DNA of 64,000 bases from Patagioenas fasciata (taxonomy: Eukaryota; Chordata; Aves; Columbiformes; Columbidae), in NCBI RefSeq assembly GCF_037038585.1, contig NC_092524.1, positions 67,630,552 to 67,694,551 on the forward strand. Direction: 5' to 3'. Below are positions 32,131 through 46,084 of this stretch, in pieces. The notes below the pieces were generated by a model. It had not been told where the DNA came from. It made no database searches and saw only the letters and a program-made list of their open reading frames with translations. A program made the translations under genes and the position numbers. Position 1 is the first letter of the stretch, and each line of letters opens with the position of its first letter.

Positions 32131-35100
32131 CCCTGTAACCTTCCCGAGCCCAAGTTCACCGGTGAAAAACAGGACCAAAAAAATACTGTGTCGGTGGTTT
32201 TCTGTGGGGCTGTGTTACCTGCACCCCACCAGAGGCACGAAGCTGCGAAGGGCTGCTCAGTTAAAATAACCCCCAAAATCTGATTTTTTAAAGAATTTCC
32301 CATGGCTTTTAGCCTTGCGGGTAACATCAGGTGTGAGCCCAGTGCTGCAGCGGCCATGCAAAGTCTCACGAAGCTGAAACGCTCTGGCGCGTTTTGTATT
32401 CGTGTGCTGGCACTAACCGAATGCAGTAAAATACGCTGCTTTTCCCTATGCTCATCGGGGGTATTTTGTTTTTTAAAATAGCCACTGCCCTTTGCTGTAG
32501 CACCTGCATGGGTTGCGTGCGGCTGTGTTAACCCCGGAGGTGTTAATATCCCACCCTGGCTCTACTCCTCCTCTACTCACAGCTTACTCCTTCGCTGGAA
32601 CCCTTCCCTGGTGTGCAGGTTATTGAGGGGGGAAGAAAAGTTAAGGTGGCAAAGCCCTATCTCTTACTTCAGTTGATGAAGTATTTTAATTAAGTGGTTA
32701 TTAAGAGTAATGCAGCACAGTGTCTTTTCTGCATTAGGCAATGCCAAACGCCGGTTTCTAGTGATGTGCATTTACCTGGCTGCTTTAGGCTTGTCAGTTT
32801 ATAACCTTTCTTTCCCAGAGGCTTTACTGGGTATTTGGAGATCACTGTTAGACTCGAAGAAGATCGCTTCTTGCTTTGTGGAAGAGGAGCTGAGCTGATA
32901 CTCCGCTGTAGTGCTTTTCTGTTTAAAATCCTTTCTTTTAAAGTGTTTTCATTGCCGCCTTCTGTCCAGCGACACACATGGTATTTTGTAGACATAACTG
33001 ACAGCTTATGTTTAACATCTCTTTACTTATGACAAGGCAGAAATCCCTCACTGCAAAGTCTGAATTGATTGCTGCGAAAGTTAAATGGGGATTCAGTTCC
33101 CACATTCCACCTCCTTTTGAGTCTTCTTCTTGCCTGTTCTCTCGGTGGATCACTAACATCCCCGTTTGCTTTGGGCTGGGAGCGTTTCCCTGCCTTGTGG
33201 ACCTCTTCCCTCTAACCGCGCTGTAATTTCTGTCCGTGAACAGGCCATGCAACTTGCTTTACCACATATTTTTTCTCTTGCCTCATATGCTGATGCTGCT
33301 TTCTGCATGCTGTGATTAAAATAACTTTTGTGTGTAACTGCAGCAGGGAAAGGTTGGGGTTTGGATGGGAACACTAATTCTCTGTTAAGAGTTATTACCA
33401 AATACCTTTTTTGTTAGTTTTCCTTTTTTCCCCCCCTCTCCTAATCGAACCAGTCTCAAGGAGATGCTTTCTGCTCTCAGGAGGAGAAAAGAACACAAAA
33501 TTAGCTTTTAATTTAGTCCTTTATCCCCCACTGCCATAAGCCCCCTATTCCAGATAACTTAGCCTGCTAACTACTTTGTTTTTGACGGCTTTTGAAGAGA
33601 AAGGAAAGACTTGCTCACGCCCGGGTAAGGCTGTGGTGTTATTCGGGTTGGCCACAGAGCAGCTTTCCTTTGCATCAGCTGCTCTCGCTGTTGGAGATGA
33701 GGTGGTTTTGGCTCAAAAGTGTCTAATCATGGCTTGACCCTCAGTGCTGTAAACCCAGAGTTAACCAAATCCTCCAGAAACTGAAACTGCCTGTGAATTT
33801 CAGAAGTGATGGCTATAGATTAAATACATTTATGGCCAAGACCCTTAAGCATAAGGACACTGCGGGGGGGAGAGGACATGTGTTTTATTTTAAGCATCAA
33901 ACTTGGTTGCTCCTAATCCCTTCCCCCGCTGCTGCCAAGACACCCACTTCTCGCCATTGACTTCTCGAGAGCTTCATCTCCCAAGTTTAGTTCCCTGATC
34001 ATACCCCAATTACGTGTCTGAGTAAATAGCGTGAATGCCCTCCCGTGCTGTCCTGGAGGGGTGGGAAAAAGAACACAGAGCAGCAAGAGGAGGGGAATTC
34101 TTCATTCCCTCTTATCTGCTCCAAAAGTCACGGCAGCGAGCGGCCGATATGAACCAAGAGCGGAAGAGAGCCCCCGATCAGGTTTAGTTCTCCCCATTTA
34201 TAGCACCCATCCGTGCTGTGCATGTCTTTCATAACATAACTGCTTTTAAGGTGAAACTTGGTGGGTTTATTCTTTGTCCCCGTCTCCATGGGAGAGCGTT
34301 GGAGAATCTCCTCCAAGTCTTGCTGAATTTCCATCCTTATGATGTTTGTGGCCAGTTCATATAATTCGCTTTTGTTCTAGCGTTTCCATTAGGTTTAAAT
34401 GGTTGTTTTCCCTCCCTGATGTAATTAGAGGGAGCAATCGGATCCCCTCTTGACCACTTGTTTTGATAGGTTAAACATGTCAGAGTCTTTAAGTCTCCTC
34501 CTGTTGTTGTCTTGTCAATATTCCCAGGGTTTCCTTGTCAGTGAAAAAGCTTTTGCCTTACCCTTCAAAACCTTTTTTAATATAAAGGGAATTTTATGCA
34601 TCTGCATTTGACTCTTAAGCTTCCTGCTCTGTGTTGGCAAACCAGCAGGATTGGACTGTTTTTTTAAAAATGGATATTTTTGGTGGGGCTGCACTAAGCT
34701 CTCGAACTCTTTGACATTCCTTGAGTGATTGTTTTAGGCTAATGAGACAGGGAGTTGCCGGGATAAATCTGTCCCAGACAAATCACTTTTGTTAATGACT
34801 GTGCATAAACTACAGAGATGACAGATTGCAGAATTACCAGCTCATGACTCTTGGGAATCTGTTTCTCCTCTCATTGTTATACAAGATGTCCAAGCGAACA
34901 AAATGCATAATGCCTTTAAAAAAAAAATAGTATTTATTTATGTTTTTAGAAATGTAAAAGCTTCCTGTTCCCATGCCCAAACTTCAGCTGCTTGCTGAAG
35001 AGGGGGTACTTCTGAGCTCTGAAAACTTTATATTTCTTGCCGGAACGGAGCCTTGAGGGTAATTTCATACAATGTGGACTTTTTGGAGCTTTTTTCACGC

Positions 35101-38100
35101 TGGTTTGGGAGCGCGTTTATCTCTGTTGGTGTGGGCACTGCATGGGAGACTTGGATTCCTCCTTGATGGTGGGGGATATTTCCAGTGGGTTGGGAGCGGG
35201 AGCAGCAGCCCTGGCATCACTAAGGACTGTACGGTGAGCTGGACTTGGCTTTTTAATTGAAGAATTGGTCTTTAGCTGGTGGGGAGAGTTGCAGAGCGGA
35301 TCCAGGTGCTGCTCCGAGCACAGAGACACTACACAGGCCTCCACAATTCCTCCCGTTCTGCTGCAAGAGGGTGTTTTTTCCACCCACGTGAGAACTAAAG
35401 TGGCGTCCGGGCCAGGTTCACTGCGTTTGAACTCGGCCTCTCTTGGTTGCCGCTACTGCCCGTGTGCTGCGGTCTAATGAGATTATATGAGAATGAATAA
35501 GTGAATCTTAATAAATGAGCTTATGGGAGCACTGTCAAGTCAACCTAAGCCCTAAATATAGGTACTAGGCAGCCTGTGGCTTCGTTCAGTGTCTATCCAT
35601 ACAGCAAAATTAAGCAGAGATCTCCTGGGAATGCATCGATTCTGCAGCCTTGCTGTCTTGTCAACCTGGCTGCTCCAGTGTCTTGGTATGAGAAATACCA
35701 AAATCCACTCAAATATGGGCATCCTGTATTTGAAGCTTCTTGGGGTGTTGGAAGGGGAATTCACGACTGTGGAAACTAAATCTGAGGTGCTAAAGAATGC
35801 AAATCTTATGATCCTTTTTAATGCTTTCCATTCAACTAAAGGTGATTTTTTTGAGTAAGTCTCTTAGATACTTCGGAAAACAGGGAAAAAGAGAAAAGGT
35901 TTCTGTTGCACGTATGCCTGGGAAAACCTCTGAAAAGCTTCTCTGACTCTTTCTAAAACACAATATTGTCTCTTCTTATGACTATATAATGCAAAGAAAT
36001 CATTTGGGAGCTTCAAGCCTTGAATTTTGCTGTGCAATGTGTTGGAGATGGGAGGGAGAGGACGGACAGGAACTGTAAGGCTTGTGGGGTAATCAGAAGT
36101 AAAAGTTTACTTTTATGGAGCTCTCCTCCTTGTTTTCTGCTACGTTCTTTGGTTTCATTAGTGCTTTGTGGCTGCCCTGCTTATTGGCATTCACAGGTCT
36201 AAATTCCTATTACAGAAGAGAAGTAGTAGATGAAATTCCTTCCCCTTCCCAAGAAGATTTATTTAGAAGAATAGCATTGTTTCTTTTCAAATGAAACCTC
36301 ATCTTTGCACATCGCTGAGGCTGCATTATAGCTCGGAGAAAGTGTCTGTAAATTAGTAATATGAGCAAGCTACTCGTTTTCTTGCACTAATAATCCCTAT
36401 TATAAATAGCAGGGCCCTCTGCTAGCATTAACAGCTCCCTGCTGCTCTCACTGTGGGGTGTGCAGGATTTTCAGTGGTGGTGAAGTATAGAAAGCAGCAC
36501 TTCTTGCAGGATTTTGCTCTTTCCCGTTGTTCCCCCTCCCTCCTGGCTCATCCCGCTGTCTGGATCCGCTCGTGCCCGGCAATCCCGCAAATCCTTGCTC
36601 TGCTTGAGAGCAGCCGGTGGGTCGGTAGCCGCTCCCCCGCTGCAGGAAACATCTTTGAGCCCTTTCGCGCCGTAAAGTTGCGGAAATAGAGCAAAACTCC
36701 TGGTTTCCTTCAGGTTGTGGCTAAATGACTAACTGAGCGTTGGGGAGGGCTTTTTCTGTCTCGGAAGAGGCGTGTTGATGTTGTTCGGCAAAACGTGAGT
36801 TCTCATTTTTGGATTGTATGTATTAATTGAATAACTGACCTTCTCAGCCTGCCTGACTGGTGTCCAGCTCGTCGAGCATGTGTTGAATGACCCAGGGGAA
36901 ATAAAGCTTGAGTTCAGAATTACGTGAGTGTCGAAGGCTTGTAAAGCCTGGTATATTTATGCTCGTGATTCATGGCGCTTCCAAAAACGATCCGGCTCTC
37001 ATCCTGTGGAGGGGAAGTACCTCAGTCCAGCATTATCTTGTGTTTAGCTGTGTCACCTGCCAGAGCAATATAAACCGAGCCTGAGTTACTTTGCCCTCAT
37101 TCTTTTCCTTCCAAATCTCACCCTGCCACGGTTTCTTGTGGAAGAAATACTGGCTTAGTTCTGCTTTACACTCTCCCGTATGGGCTGAAAATGGTAAGCA
37201 GGGTATTTATTTCGGGGATGTGACAAATTTTAGTACATCTCATTCCCGTCTGTGATGTGAAAAGGTGTCTTTTGTCTGCCTGCAACCGCACAGGAAGGAA
37301 GTTATTGAGTCCAGGAGATAAAAGCGCCGTCTCCTCCCCTGCTCTTCAGCTCAGCTCCCGTCCTGCTTGTAGCAGGGTGGAGCGGAAAATTTTCATGGGA
37401 AAATGTGAGTGGATTTGTAATCTATTTGCGAGCGCGTAGCTGTCAAGGAAGATGATGACTAAGCTATTGCACAAGGTGCAGCTCTTCAGGGAGTGTACCA
37501 GGATTGGACTGGATCGTGACTGACTGATAAGAGAGCCTATAACATCAGTCAGCTGATAAGTTTATTATTACTGGTTTAATCTGACCACTGGCTACAGCTA
37601 CCTTTTTTTTTTTCCTCAGCCTATTTGCTATTTAAGTTGAAAAGTCCATACTCGGCGAGTACGAAGGAAAAAGCACAATTTATTAGAGGAAATGGACGGT
37701 TCCTGAGCCTCTGGTGGGGAGTGCTGGGTGACAGGAGTGTTTTAAAACCGATGGGCCATAGAAAATGACGTTTCCTCCTGCTTCCCAAACCGGTTTGAAA
37801 GTTACGGTGGTTAGCGCTGCTGTGTCCTCCAGGTCATGTTGCATGGGGATGTCCTACCTTGGCTTTCCTGTAGGCATCGCCTTTTTCCTCGCTGTGCACA
37901 GACCTAAGTGAGTACCGGTTGCAGCATCTCTTCTGCTCTTTTCCCTTCCAGCTCCACATGTAGTTGGAGAGCAGCACCGTGGCTGCAGCAGATTGTACCC
38001 AACTGGTCTTTTGTGGGGCATCTTCAGATCCAAGAAATGATCTGAGTGCAGCAGTGCTGTGCCAGGAAGGGCCCGTTCCCCTGGGGATAGATGGGGATTT

Positions 38101-40399
38101 TTCTACCTCCTTTAACTTGCTGTCTTCTGGGGTGGCCTTGGCACGTCCTTCTCTTGGGCCAGGCAGCGTCTGTGGTTCTCAGTGGGGTGCAAGGCTGGGA
38201 AGTTGGCAGAAAATGGAGTTTATGGGTGAACACTGTCACCCGTGTCACACCTACTGACCTTTGCTTGTGTAAATACTTGTTGGCAGCATGTCGCTTCAGC
38301 TACCATGGGCTGATAAAGCACCGTGCTGCTTTTTTCCTCTCGTTGTGCTGCCTTTCTGTATTTCCAGCAGTGGTGGTGGAGGTCCGTCAGAGCTTTGCTT
38401 CTCCAGGTTCAAAATCTGACCGAGGAGGAGCTGTTTGCCCTGATTGCTGAGAAGCGTCCTCACCAAACCTGTCCTAGCGTAGACAATGAAAACCATTGTC
38501 CAGAAGAGAGGCAGAGGTGTCACCCCAGAACCGCTGGAAGCCAGGGAGGATTTATGGAGGTTGTGTTAGGACTTGATTGGGTTTCCTGGGCTTTCCCAGG
38601 GCAGCTCAATGGGGGCACCAACAGTCCCCCCTTGTTACCGTGACATAAGGTCGCTTCCACATCCGCAGCCTGTGCCACCCTACCCCTAGGATTGGGTTGC
38701 GTGCTAAATTTAGTAAACCTCTTTACAGCTTAGTGCGTGCATGTGTGTGTACGTAAAACCAGATACTTTTTTTTTGTTTTAAAGTAGCTTTCAATGCGTT
38801 AGAGCCTAGTACAAACGCACAGGAAAGCCAGGCTTTCTCTGCATGGGTGGCAGTACCCCGGGCGGAATGGCAGGAGGAGCAGGGACGGTGTTTCTCTGCC
38901 TGGGTGTAATTCAGTGTGTGGATTTGCCGAGGTGTGGAGCACCGTGGGAGGGAGGGAAGGTTGCAGAGGCACAGTTACGACTTGCATAACGCGGTGTGCA
39001 CTTCGAGGAGGCACGTGAGAAGTGCTATGAAGGGCTTGGGTTGCGGAAGTTTTATAAAGGCTTGTGAAAATTCTTGGTCAGATATTTCCATTACAAACCT
39101 TCCTTTTCAGCCCCCCACTCTCGATCTCCCAGTTTCTACCTCTTTTCTGTGCTATTTGCGTGCCAAAGAAGAATTTACTGGTTTCAGGTTTGGTGTGTAT
39201 CTATTTCTAAGTAGATTTCTTAATCCCTGCTCCCCGTTCCAGGCTACTGGAAGATTAGTTTGAGGTGTACGCAGAGTTGGAGGCAAGTGAGTTTAGATGT
39301 GTGTGGTTGCAGTGAAGACTTTGCTTAATCCTCGCACACCCAAGGAGCAGCAGATTGTAGGACAGTGAAGCAAGGAGAGTGAGAACTCAGAGAAGCACGA
39401 GGGAAGTGACCTGAATTACTCTGTGTGTCTGTTGTTGAGCATTTTTAGGCCTTTTTAACAACCTGGCGTGTTCTCGAGTTCAGCTCAGCACCGTGCTGAT
39501 CAGTAAAGCTGAGTGTGTTGGGGTGTGTGTGTGTGAATGTGTTATGGGGTTGTTTTTGGGGGAGAACTCTGGAATGTTGGGTTGTTGACTTGAACTCAAA
39601 GTTCTGAAAACAGTGAAATGCATATTGGAAGTCACTTCAGGAAAGTCTTACAAGCTTGGTTGTTGTGGCCACAAGTGGAAAAAGCCAAGAAACCCCTAGA
39701 GATGCACATTGAACACATTTTTGGGGGGAATTCTTCTGTGTTATTGTCTAGCTCCCAACAATATGCTGTATATGGAGTTATGCAGGGAACTGGGTTGTGG
39801 AACTGTATGGCTATGGAGTGTTGCAGGATCTGCTGCTCAGAAACACCGTCAAGCCTCAGCATCGCTTACCTGGGGACTCCACAGCCACACAGGGAAGGTG
39901 GTCAGAGAAAGCTCCTTCACAGCACAGCCCAGGCGTAATTCAAGTATGTTAAGCAACTTGACAGAGGAGCTGGAGCCTTTTCCCTGATGCCGGAGGGGAG
40001 CTTAGTGTCCTACTCTGCGTGTTTAGGCAAGATGCAAATATCACCTTGGAGTCTGCCCGAAATACTGCACCGGTTCCTGAGTGCGCGTGACCTTCTGGAG
40101 CTGCCTGCCCGCATCCCGAAGGCTCCGTGCACCGATGAGGTTGTGTGTCATTTCTTTACATGTGAGCACCTTCAGCAGACTGTTAAACAAAGCACAGGGA
40201 GGTTAACAAGGTAAAAAGAAACCTTATGGAGTGAAATGTGTGGTGCTGCTGTTGAGGAGCGTGTGTCCTCGCTGTGGAAGTTGAAGGATGGTGTCTTAGT
40301 GGAGCTGTAGCTGTGTAGGTCCCTGTCGTAGGGCAGGAGGTGTTTGGGGTAGAGAATGAGCTGAGCTCTGATAAATGTGCAGTGTTTCGAAGGAGAGTG

Positions 40400-40712
40400 G
40401 AGAGGGACCTTAACACTATGGGGACAGAATTTTTAGCAGAGCCTGTTGCGATAGGACAAGGGGTGATGGTTTTAAACTAAAGGAGGGAGATTCAGGCTGG
40501 ACATGAGGAAGAAATTGTTGGCCCTGAGGGTGGTGAGAGCCTGGCCCAGGTTGGCCAGAGAGGTGGTGGATGAACCATCCCTGGAGACATCCCAGGCCAG
40601 GCTGGACGGGGCTCTGAGCAACCTGAGCTGGTGAAGATGTCCCTGCTCATGGCAGGGGTGGCACTGGGGGAGCTGGGAAGGTCCCCTCAAGCCAAACTGT
40701 TCTATGACTTCA
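40400..40712 (+). mobile_element. CR1 LINE 3' fragment
   Basis: Plus-oriented CR1 whose 3' 300 bp closely follow 18757-19286 and 25143-25478, including the GTCCCTGCTCATGGCAGG segment. The terminal ATTCTGTG repeats are mutated to TTCTATGACTTC. Confidence 0.88.
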
Positions 40713-43212
40713 CTGTTCCCAGTAGGGGAATGACCACAGTTTAGCAATTTCTTCAGCTACATGTTGTGCTTTTAAATTGTATTAAAAGTTGCAACTCGGA
40801 CACAATTTACACTTCAAAACAGACTGGGGTAAGTTGTACAGTGCTAATGCTGTAGGGATTGCTTCTGAGGCCTCTTTTGTTCCTTATCCATTTTGAAACT
40901 TTCAGCTAAGATTTCTAAGAGTATCAGCGACACCATGTTCTGTGGCTTAAGGGATCTAGCTCAGATATAGAAGTGCTGTCTTTGTGCCTTTGTGAGAACG
41001 TACCCTAGGGTGAATGTTGAAGGACAGCTTTGCTATGGAGCAGTCAAACTAAATCGTATTTTTTGTGCAAGTCTTGGCCATGGGAGTCTGTTGAGCCTTT
41101 GGCTGGTGTGAATTTGTGCTGGAGCAGAAGGTTGAAATATCAGTGTTGTAGGAAGCCCATCAGCAGCAAAAGCTTCTGTGGTGCAAATTCAGTCCTGAAT
41201 GTACCTCTGCACGTTCCCTGTGTTTGAAGGGATGAGCAAGGTTTTAATCTGGCAATTGATTTTAAATTTAATGTGTAGTCGTAATAAGATTCAACCCTGT
41301 TTTGTGGGTGTGACTAGGGATTAAAACACATTGATTTCTACTAGTGGTAAAGGGCTCTCACACCAGTTAAAATATAATCCCTGCACTCCTGGGGCTCTGG
41401 TTCACCTCTGGCTAAGTGGCAGAAATGGCATTTAGGATCTGCTGCTGTATGGGCAGGTGAAACAAAACCAGCACCCACGCTCTATAGGGAGGCTGCAGAT
41501 TCAGCATTGAGCACCTTTGGATTGATGACTGAGAGCATATTTTCTCCCAGCTTGCAGTCAAGATGCACTCATGGCCCATAACTACCCATTTCTAATGCCT
41601 GCTTAAGCCTGGCTGTTCAGATTTACGGATGTTTTTGTGTGTTTTTGAACCAGGACCGTGGTTATACAGTACTAAAAGCAAAAACAGGCGCAGCTTACCC
41701 GGCTCTGCAGGCTGAATTGGAAGCAGTTCCAACCGGGGAGTCTTGTCATACTGGTGCTTCCCAAGTCCCAGTTTAGTAGTTGTGCTGTGCATGTTGATGA
41801 TAACTCTATTTATGATGCCTCTGTCAACTTAGAGGAACTCTGACTTCTGTGTATTGAGTCTACATTCCTCCTATCATTTAGCCTAAACTAAAGTTGCCCT
41901 TTTAAAACTTTGAGGTTGAGAACTAACTGCATACCCCTGAGTTTTAAACTCTCGACATATTTGAAAATTTACCACTGGGATGGTTTAACTGATGGATGCT
42001 TTTTCCTACTATACAATATGTGGTGAGAAGGGAGAAAAAAGTTGCCTGTTGATTTCATCTGCCTTTCCAGCTGAAGAATTATCAAGACTTAGCCTAACAA
42101 TGGGGTATAGTAATCTTGTTTCAAATGCTGCTTTCTGATGCTGCTGTTCAGCTTGGTCTGTGCACATTCACAGTAATTTTAATGCAGCAGTCACATTTTC
42201 TTTCCCTTTAGAGAAAACTGAAATCACTCAACTGCTTAGACATAATGTGTGCACTAAATAGTGTCTTAAAGCTTCAGGTAGTTAGAGTAAACCACATGGA
42301 AGCATCTCGATCTAATAAGGTTCACAATCACTTAGGAGTTTTGGTTTCTGTCTATGAGTTAACAACTCTCCTTTAACTTGCAGTTTGTTTCCAGGGCAGG
42401 TTAATCTCATTTTCTTCTAGGAATTCAATTAGATGAGAGCATCCTTCTGCTGTTGGCTTCTCCTTTTGTCCATTGCCGATTAACAATCGGATCATTGAGT
42501 CACCGAGAGGTTAACGAAACACTTTTTTGTCAGTGGTCCAATCTCTTTGTATGATTGTGTCGAACAGCAGACTGAACAGAAATAATGGGCAAATCTTGTT
42601 TATGGAATGACCGGGGTTGTCATTTTGCAATACCAGAGTAAAGACCTGCTTAAGCTTCAGCCTTCTGGCTGTGCACGAGGCGGCTGATTACAAATCCCTC
42701 TGCAAGAACACGAAATAGTAGTTTCTCCGCATCTTTTGCGCTTCACAGTCTTGGAACTGGGGAGATATGAATGATTACAGTTTGTTCAGCAGTAGCTTCC
42801 CGTTTAGTATTTAAAATGGTTTTGTTACGATGAGTCTTCTGGGGTTTGGCATTAGGAAAAGGCTGAATTGTAACCCTTAATTATGGAGTGTGGACAATTG
42901 CAGCCGGACAGACAGGCAGCGGTCCAGCTCCGCTCTTAGCGAGCGATGCTTTTGTGCTGTGCCATCCCCCTGCACAAATGACCATAGCAGGCTGTTGCTA
43001 GATTGATAGGTTTTGATCTCTTTATAAGGAAGAGGTTTGAAAGCTGTGATTTCATGTTTATCACAGCAGTCCTTCAGGCTTCTGCCCTGTTGCTCTGAGC
43101 AAATGTTACTGTAGCTGCCCCAAAGAGCTTTCTATGGGATTAAAAAGCAGCTACGAAATCCATTTGTACTGGGGCACCAGTGGCTTGGCTTGTGTAGATG
43201 CTGTGGCAAAAT

Positions 43213-43402
43213 GGAATCATAGAACTGTTTTGGTTGAAAAAGCCATTTAAGGTCATCAAGTCCAACCATTAACCCAGCACTGCCAAGTCCACCTCTAACC
43301 CACGTCCCTCAGAACCTCATTTATGTGTCTGTTCAACCCTCCAGGGATGGTGACTCCAGCACTGCCTTGGGCAGCCTGTTCCAATGCCTGACAGCCCAAT
43401 AA
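43213..43402 (-). mobile_element. CR1 LINE 3' fragment
   Basis: The plus strand begins AATCATAGAACTGTTTTGG and runs through GTCATCAAGTCCAACCATTA and CCAGGGATGGTGACTCCAGC to CAGCCTGTTCCAATGCC, the reverse complement of a CR1 3' end of the 22230/62140 type. Confidence 0.85.
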
Positions 43403-45081
43403 TTGCAAGGAAAGCTTTGGAGGAGCAGAGTTTTGCCACCAACCCGGCCCCTGTCCATGTGCAAGTGATGGAGAGCGTTGAGAAGTCCAGGGAAGTTCAG
43501 CTTGTAAAGGTGCAAGATGGGCTTCTGCTCTGGGCTGGGACTTCCAGATGCCACAACTTCACTTTATTTTTGCCTCCGAGGAGCTGCCGAACCTCTGTGG
43601 TGGCTGCTGTACACATGGCATTGCGTTCTCCTGTTGGGGATGTTAAAAATACATGCTACAATTTTCCCTTTCCACATACCAAAATATATTAATGTGCTGC
43701 TGCTTTGATTAGTCATTTCCTCTCCCTTTGTTCCTTTTACAACAGGGTAAAGGACTGTCGGCACATACTTCGGGAAAATCTTGGATGGTTAAGAAGTCTG
43801 CTAAATAAATTCTTCTGGATTAAAACCTTTGTTGGCAGAAGATGACTTCTGTTCTCAATCTGTTAAATAGACATTTTAAAATAAGTCTGGATAAATCACC
43901 TTTATGGCATTCATACTAAGAATATCTTTGCCTGGTTTATTTTTGCAGGGGAAAGAAATTCTAATATGACCAAGGTTAATACTCCTACTGCAGAACAAGT
44001 GGTAGGTTTAAAACTTTCTTGTGTGGCTGGAGAAATTCAAGTGAGTAGGCTCAAATGTCATCTGGCCAATGTGGTTAGAGGCCAAGTTGAGTAGGAATTT
44101 GGAGAATCCAGCAGTAAATTAAGACCTACCTTTTCATAGGTATGTGCAGACTTCTGAAATATCTCTCCTGAACAAAATGTCATCCTCATTAGCAGTCCCA
44201 GCAAACACCTTCCACTAGACCAGATTACCCAAAGTCCCATCCAGCCTGGCCTGGGCTGTCTCCAGGGATGGGGCATCCACAGCTTCTCTGGGCAGCCTGT
44301 TCCAGGGCCTCACCACCCTCATGGGGAAGAATTTCTTCCTTGTATCTGATCTAATCTCCCCTCTTTCAGTTAAAACCATCACCCCTTGTCCTGTCACTAC
44401 AAGCCCTTGTAAAAAGTCCCTCTCCAGCTTTCCCATAGGTCCCCTTTAGGTGCTGGAAGGTTACTATAAGATCTCCTGGAACCTTTTCTTCTCCAGGCTG
44501 AATGCCCCCAACTCTTAGCCTGGCCTCACATCAGAGCTGTTCCATCCCTCTGATCATCTTTGTGGCCTCCTCTGGACTCACTCCAGCCGGTCCATGTCCC
44601 TCTCATGTTGGTGGCCCCAGAGCTGGACCAGCACTGCAGGGGGTCTCACCAGAGCAGTGCAGAGGAGCAGAATCGCCTCCCTTGACCTGCTGCTCACTCT
44701 TATTCTGAAGCAGCCCGGGATGTGGTTGGCTTTCTGGCCTGTGAGTGCACATTGCTGGATCGTGTTGAGCTTCTCGTCAACCAACAGCCGCAAGTCCTTC
44801 TCCTAAGGGCTGCTCTCAATCCATTCTCCCAAGTAACCAGACCTCCTTTTTCCTTATGGAGAGGGTCTGTATTTTCCCTAGACTTTTTTGTCACCAGTGT
44901 ATCTATAGAAGCTTTTCTTGTTGCTCTTGATGTCCCTGGCCATATTCTATCAATGTGTTAGCTTTTCTAACTTGATCACTGGCTGCTTGGACAATATCTC
45001 TGTATTCCTCCCAGCCTACCTGTCCTTGCCTCTACGTTTTGCAGGCTTCTTTCTTGTGTTTGCGATTGTCCAGGAGCTCGT

Positions 45082-45708
45082 TCATCCATGCAGGCCTCCT
45101 GGAGGTGATGGTTGAATATCAACCAGCTTCCTTGGGCCCCTCTTACCTCTAGGGCATGGTACTCTACCAAGGAGATCCCAGAAGAGACCAGAGGCTGCTC
45201 TCCTGAAATTCAGGGTGGTGAGTTTGCTCTGCACCCTCCTCGCTGCCCTGAGGATCTTGAACGCCACAGTTTCATGGTCACTGCAGCCAAGGCTGCCCTT
45301 GAGCTTTGCATTTCCCACCAGCCCTTCCTTGTTGATGAGACCAAGGTCTGATGTAGCACCTCTCCTCATTGGTTCCTCTGTCACTTGGAGGAGAAAGTTG
45401 TTATCAACACATTCCAGGAACCTCCTGGATTGCTCACACCCTGCTGTGTTGTCCCTCCAACAAATACTGGCACAGTTGAAGTCTCTCGTGAGGACCAGGG
45501 CTTGTGAACGTGAGGCCGCTCCTATTTGTCTATGGAGGACTTCGTCCACTTGGTCTTCCTGGTTGGGTGGCCTGTAGCAGACCCCCAGTATAAACTCATC
45601 TGTCCCTGCCCTCCCTTTAATCCTGACTGATAAACTCTGAGTTGGTTCCTCATCCATCCCCAGGTGAAGCTCCCTGCTGGATCTCCAAGGACCACTCCAG
45701 GTAGTCAT
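45082..45708 (-). pseudogene. CR1 ORF2 endonuclease-domain remnant (208-codon open frame)
   Basis: This is the longest intact stretch of the CR1 ORF2 in the window. It encodes part of an APE-type endonuclease: VCYRPPNQEDQVDE, then the catalytic-type DFNCASICWRDNTAG, then SRRFLECVDNNFLLQV and the GCSDHETV motif containing the conserved Ser-Asp-His. In active CR1 copies this domain nicks the target DNA to prime reverse transcription. The N-terminal part of the domain is out of frame and the reverse transcriptase is deleted, so this is a dead remnant inside KTN1 intron 1. Confidence 0.9.
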
Positions 45709-46084
45709 TGATGTACCACTGATGTGACACTCCCCTCTTCATCTCCCCTGTCTGTCCTTCCTTAAGAGCCTGTGTCCTTCCATTCCAATGCCCCAGTCGT
45801 AGGAGCCGTCCCACCACATCTCTGTGATGCCAGTAAGATCTCAGCCCTGCACGTGTACACATATCTCCAGCTCTTCTGGTTTATTCCCCATGCTACGTGT
45901 GTTTGTCTGGAGGCACTGAAGTTGAGCTCCCAATGGAGCTGAGTTACTGGCTGGAGTGGCTGGAACTCCTTTGTGCTGCTTTTCAGGTCCTCCCCTGCTG
46001 ACCTATGATTCTGCTCCAGGCTCTGGGCATCTATTGCTGGCAGTGGCATCAAACTGGTAGGAATGGGATGGGTTGAGGCTCCCC

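Noticed and set aside
31330-32178. Second long minus-strand frame (282 codons) over the KTN1 CpG island
   Set aside because: GC-rich sequence has few stop codons by chance; composition is Pro/Arg/Ala-rich with no domain, and it overlaps promoter sequence.
37441-37560. Possible C/D snoRNA in KTN1 intron 1 (GATGATGAC and CTGA words)
   Set aside because: No terminal stem and no properly placed D box or C'/D' pair; TGATGA and CTGA words are common by chance.
42471-42490. Short palindrome CCGATT-AAC-AATCGG
   Set aside because: A 6-bp stem is expected by chance many times in 64 kb.
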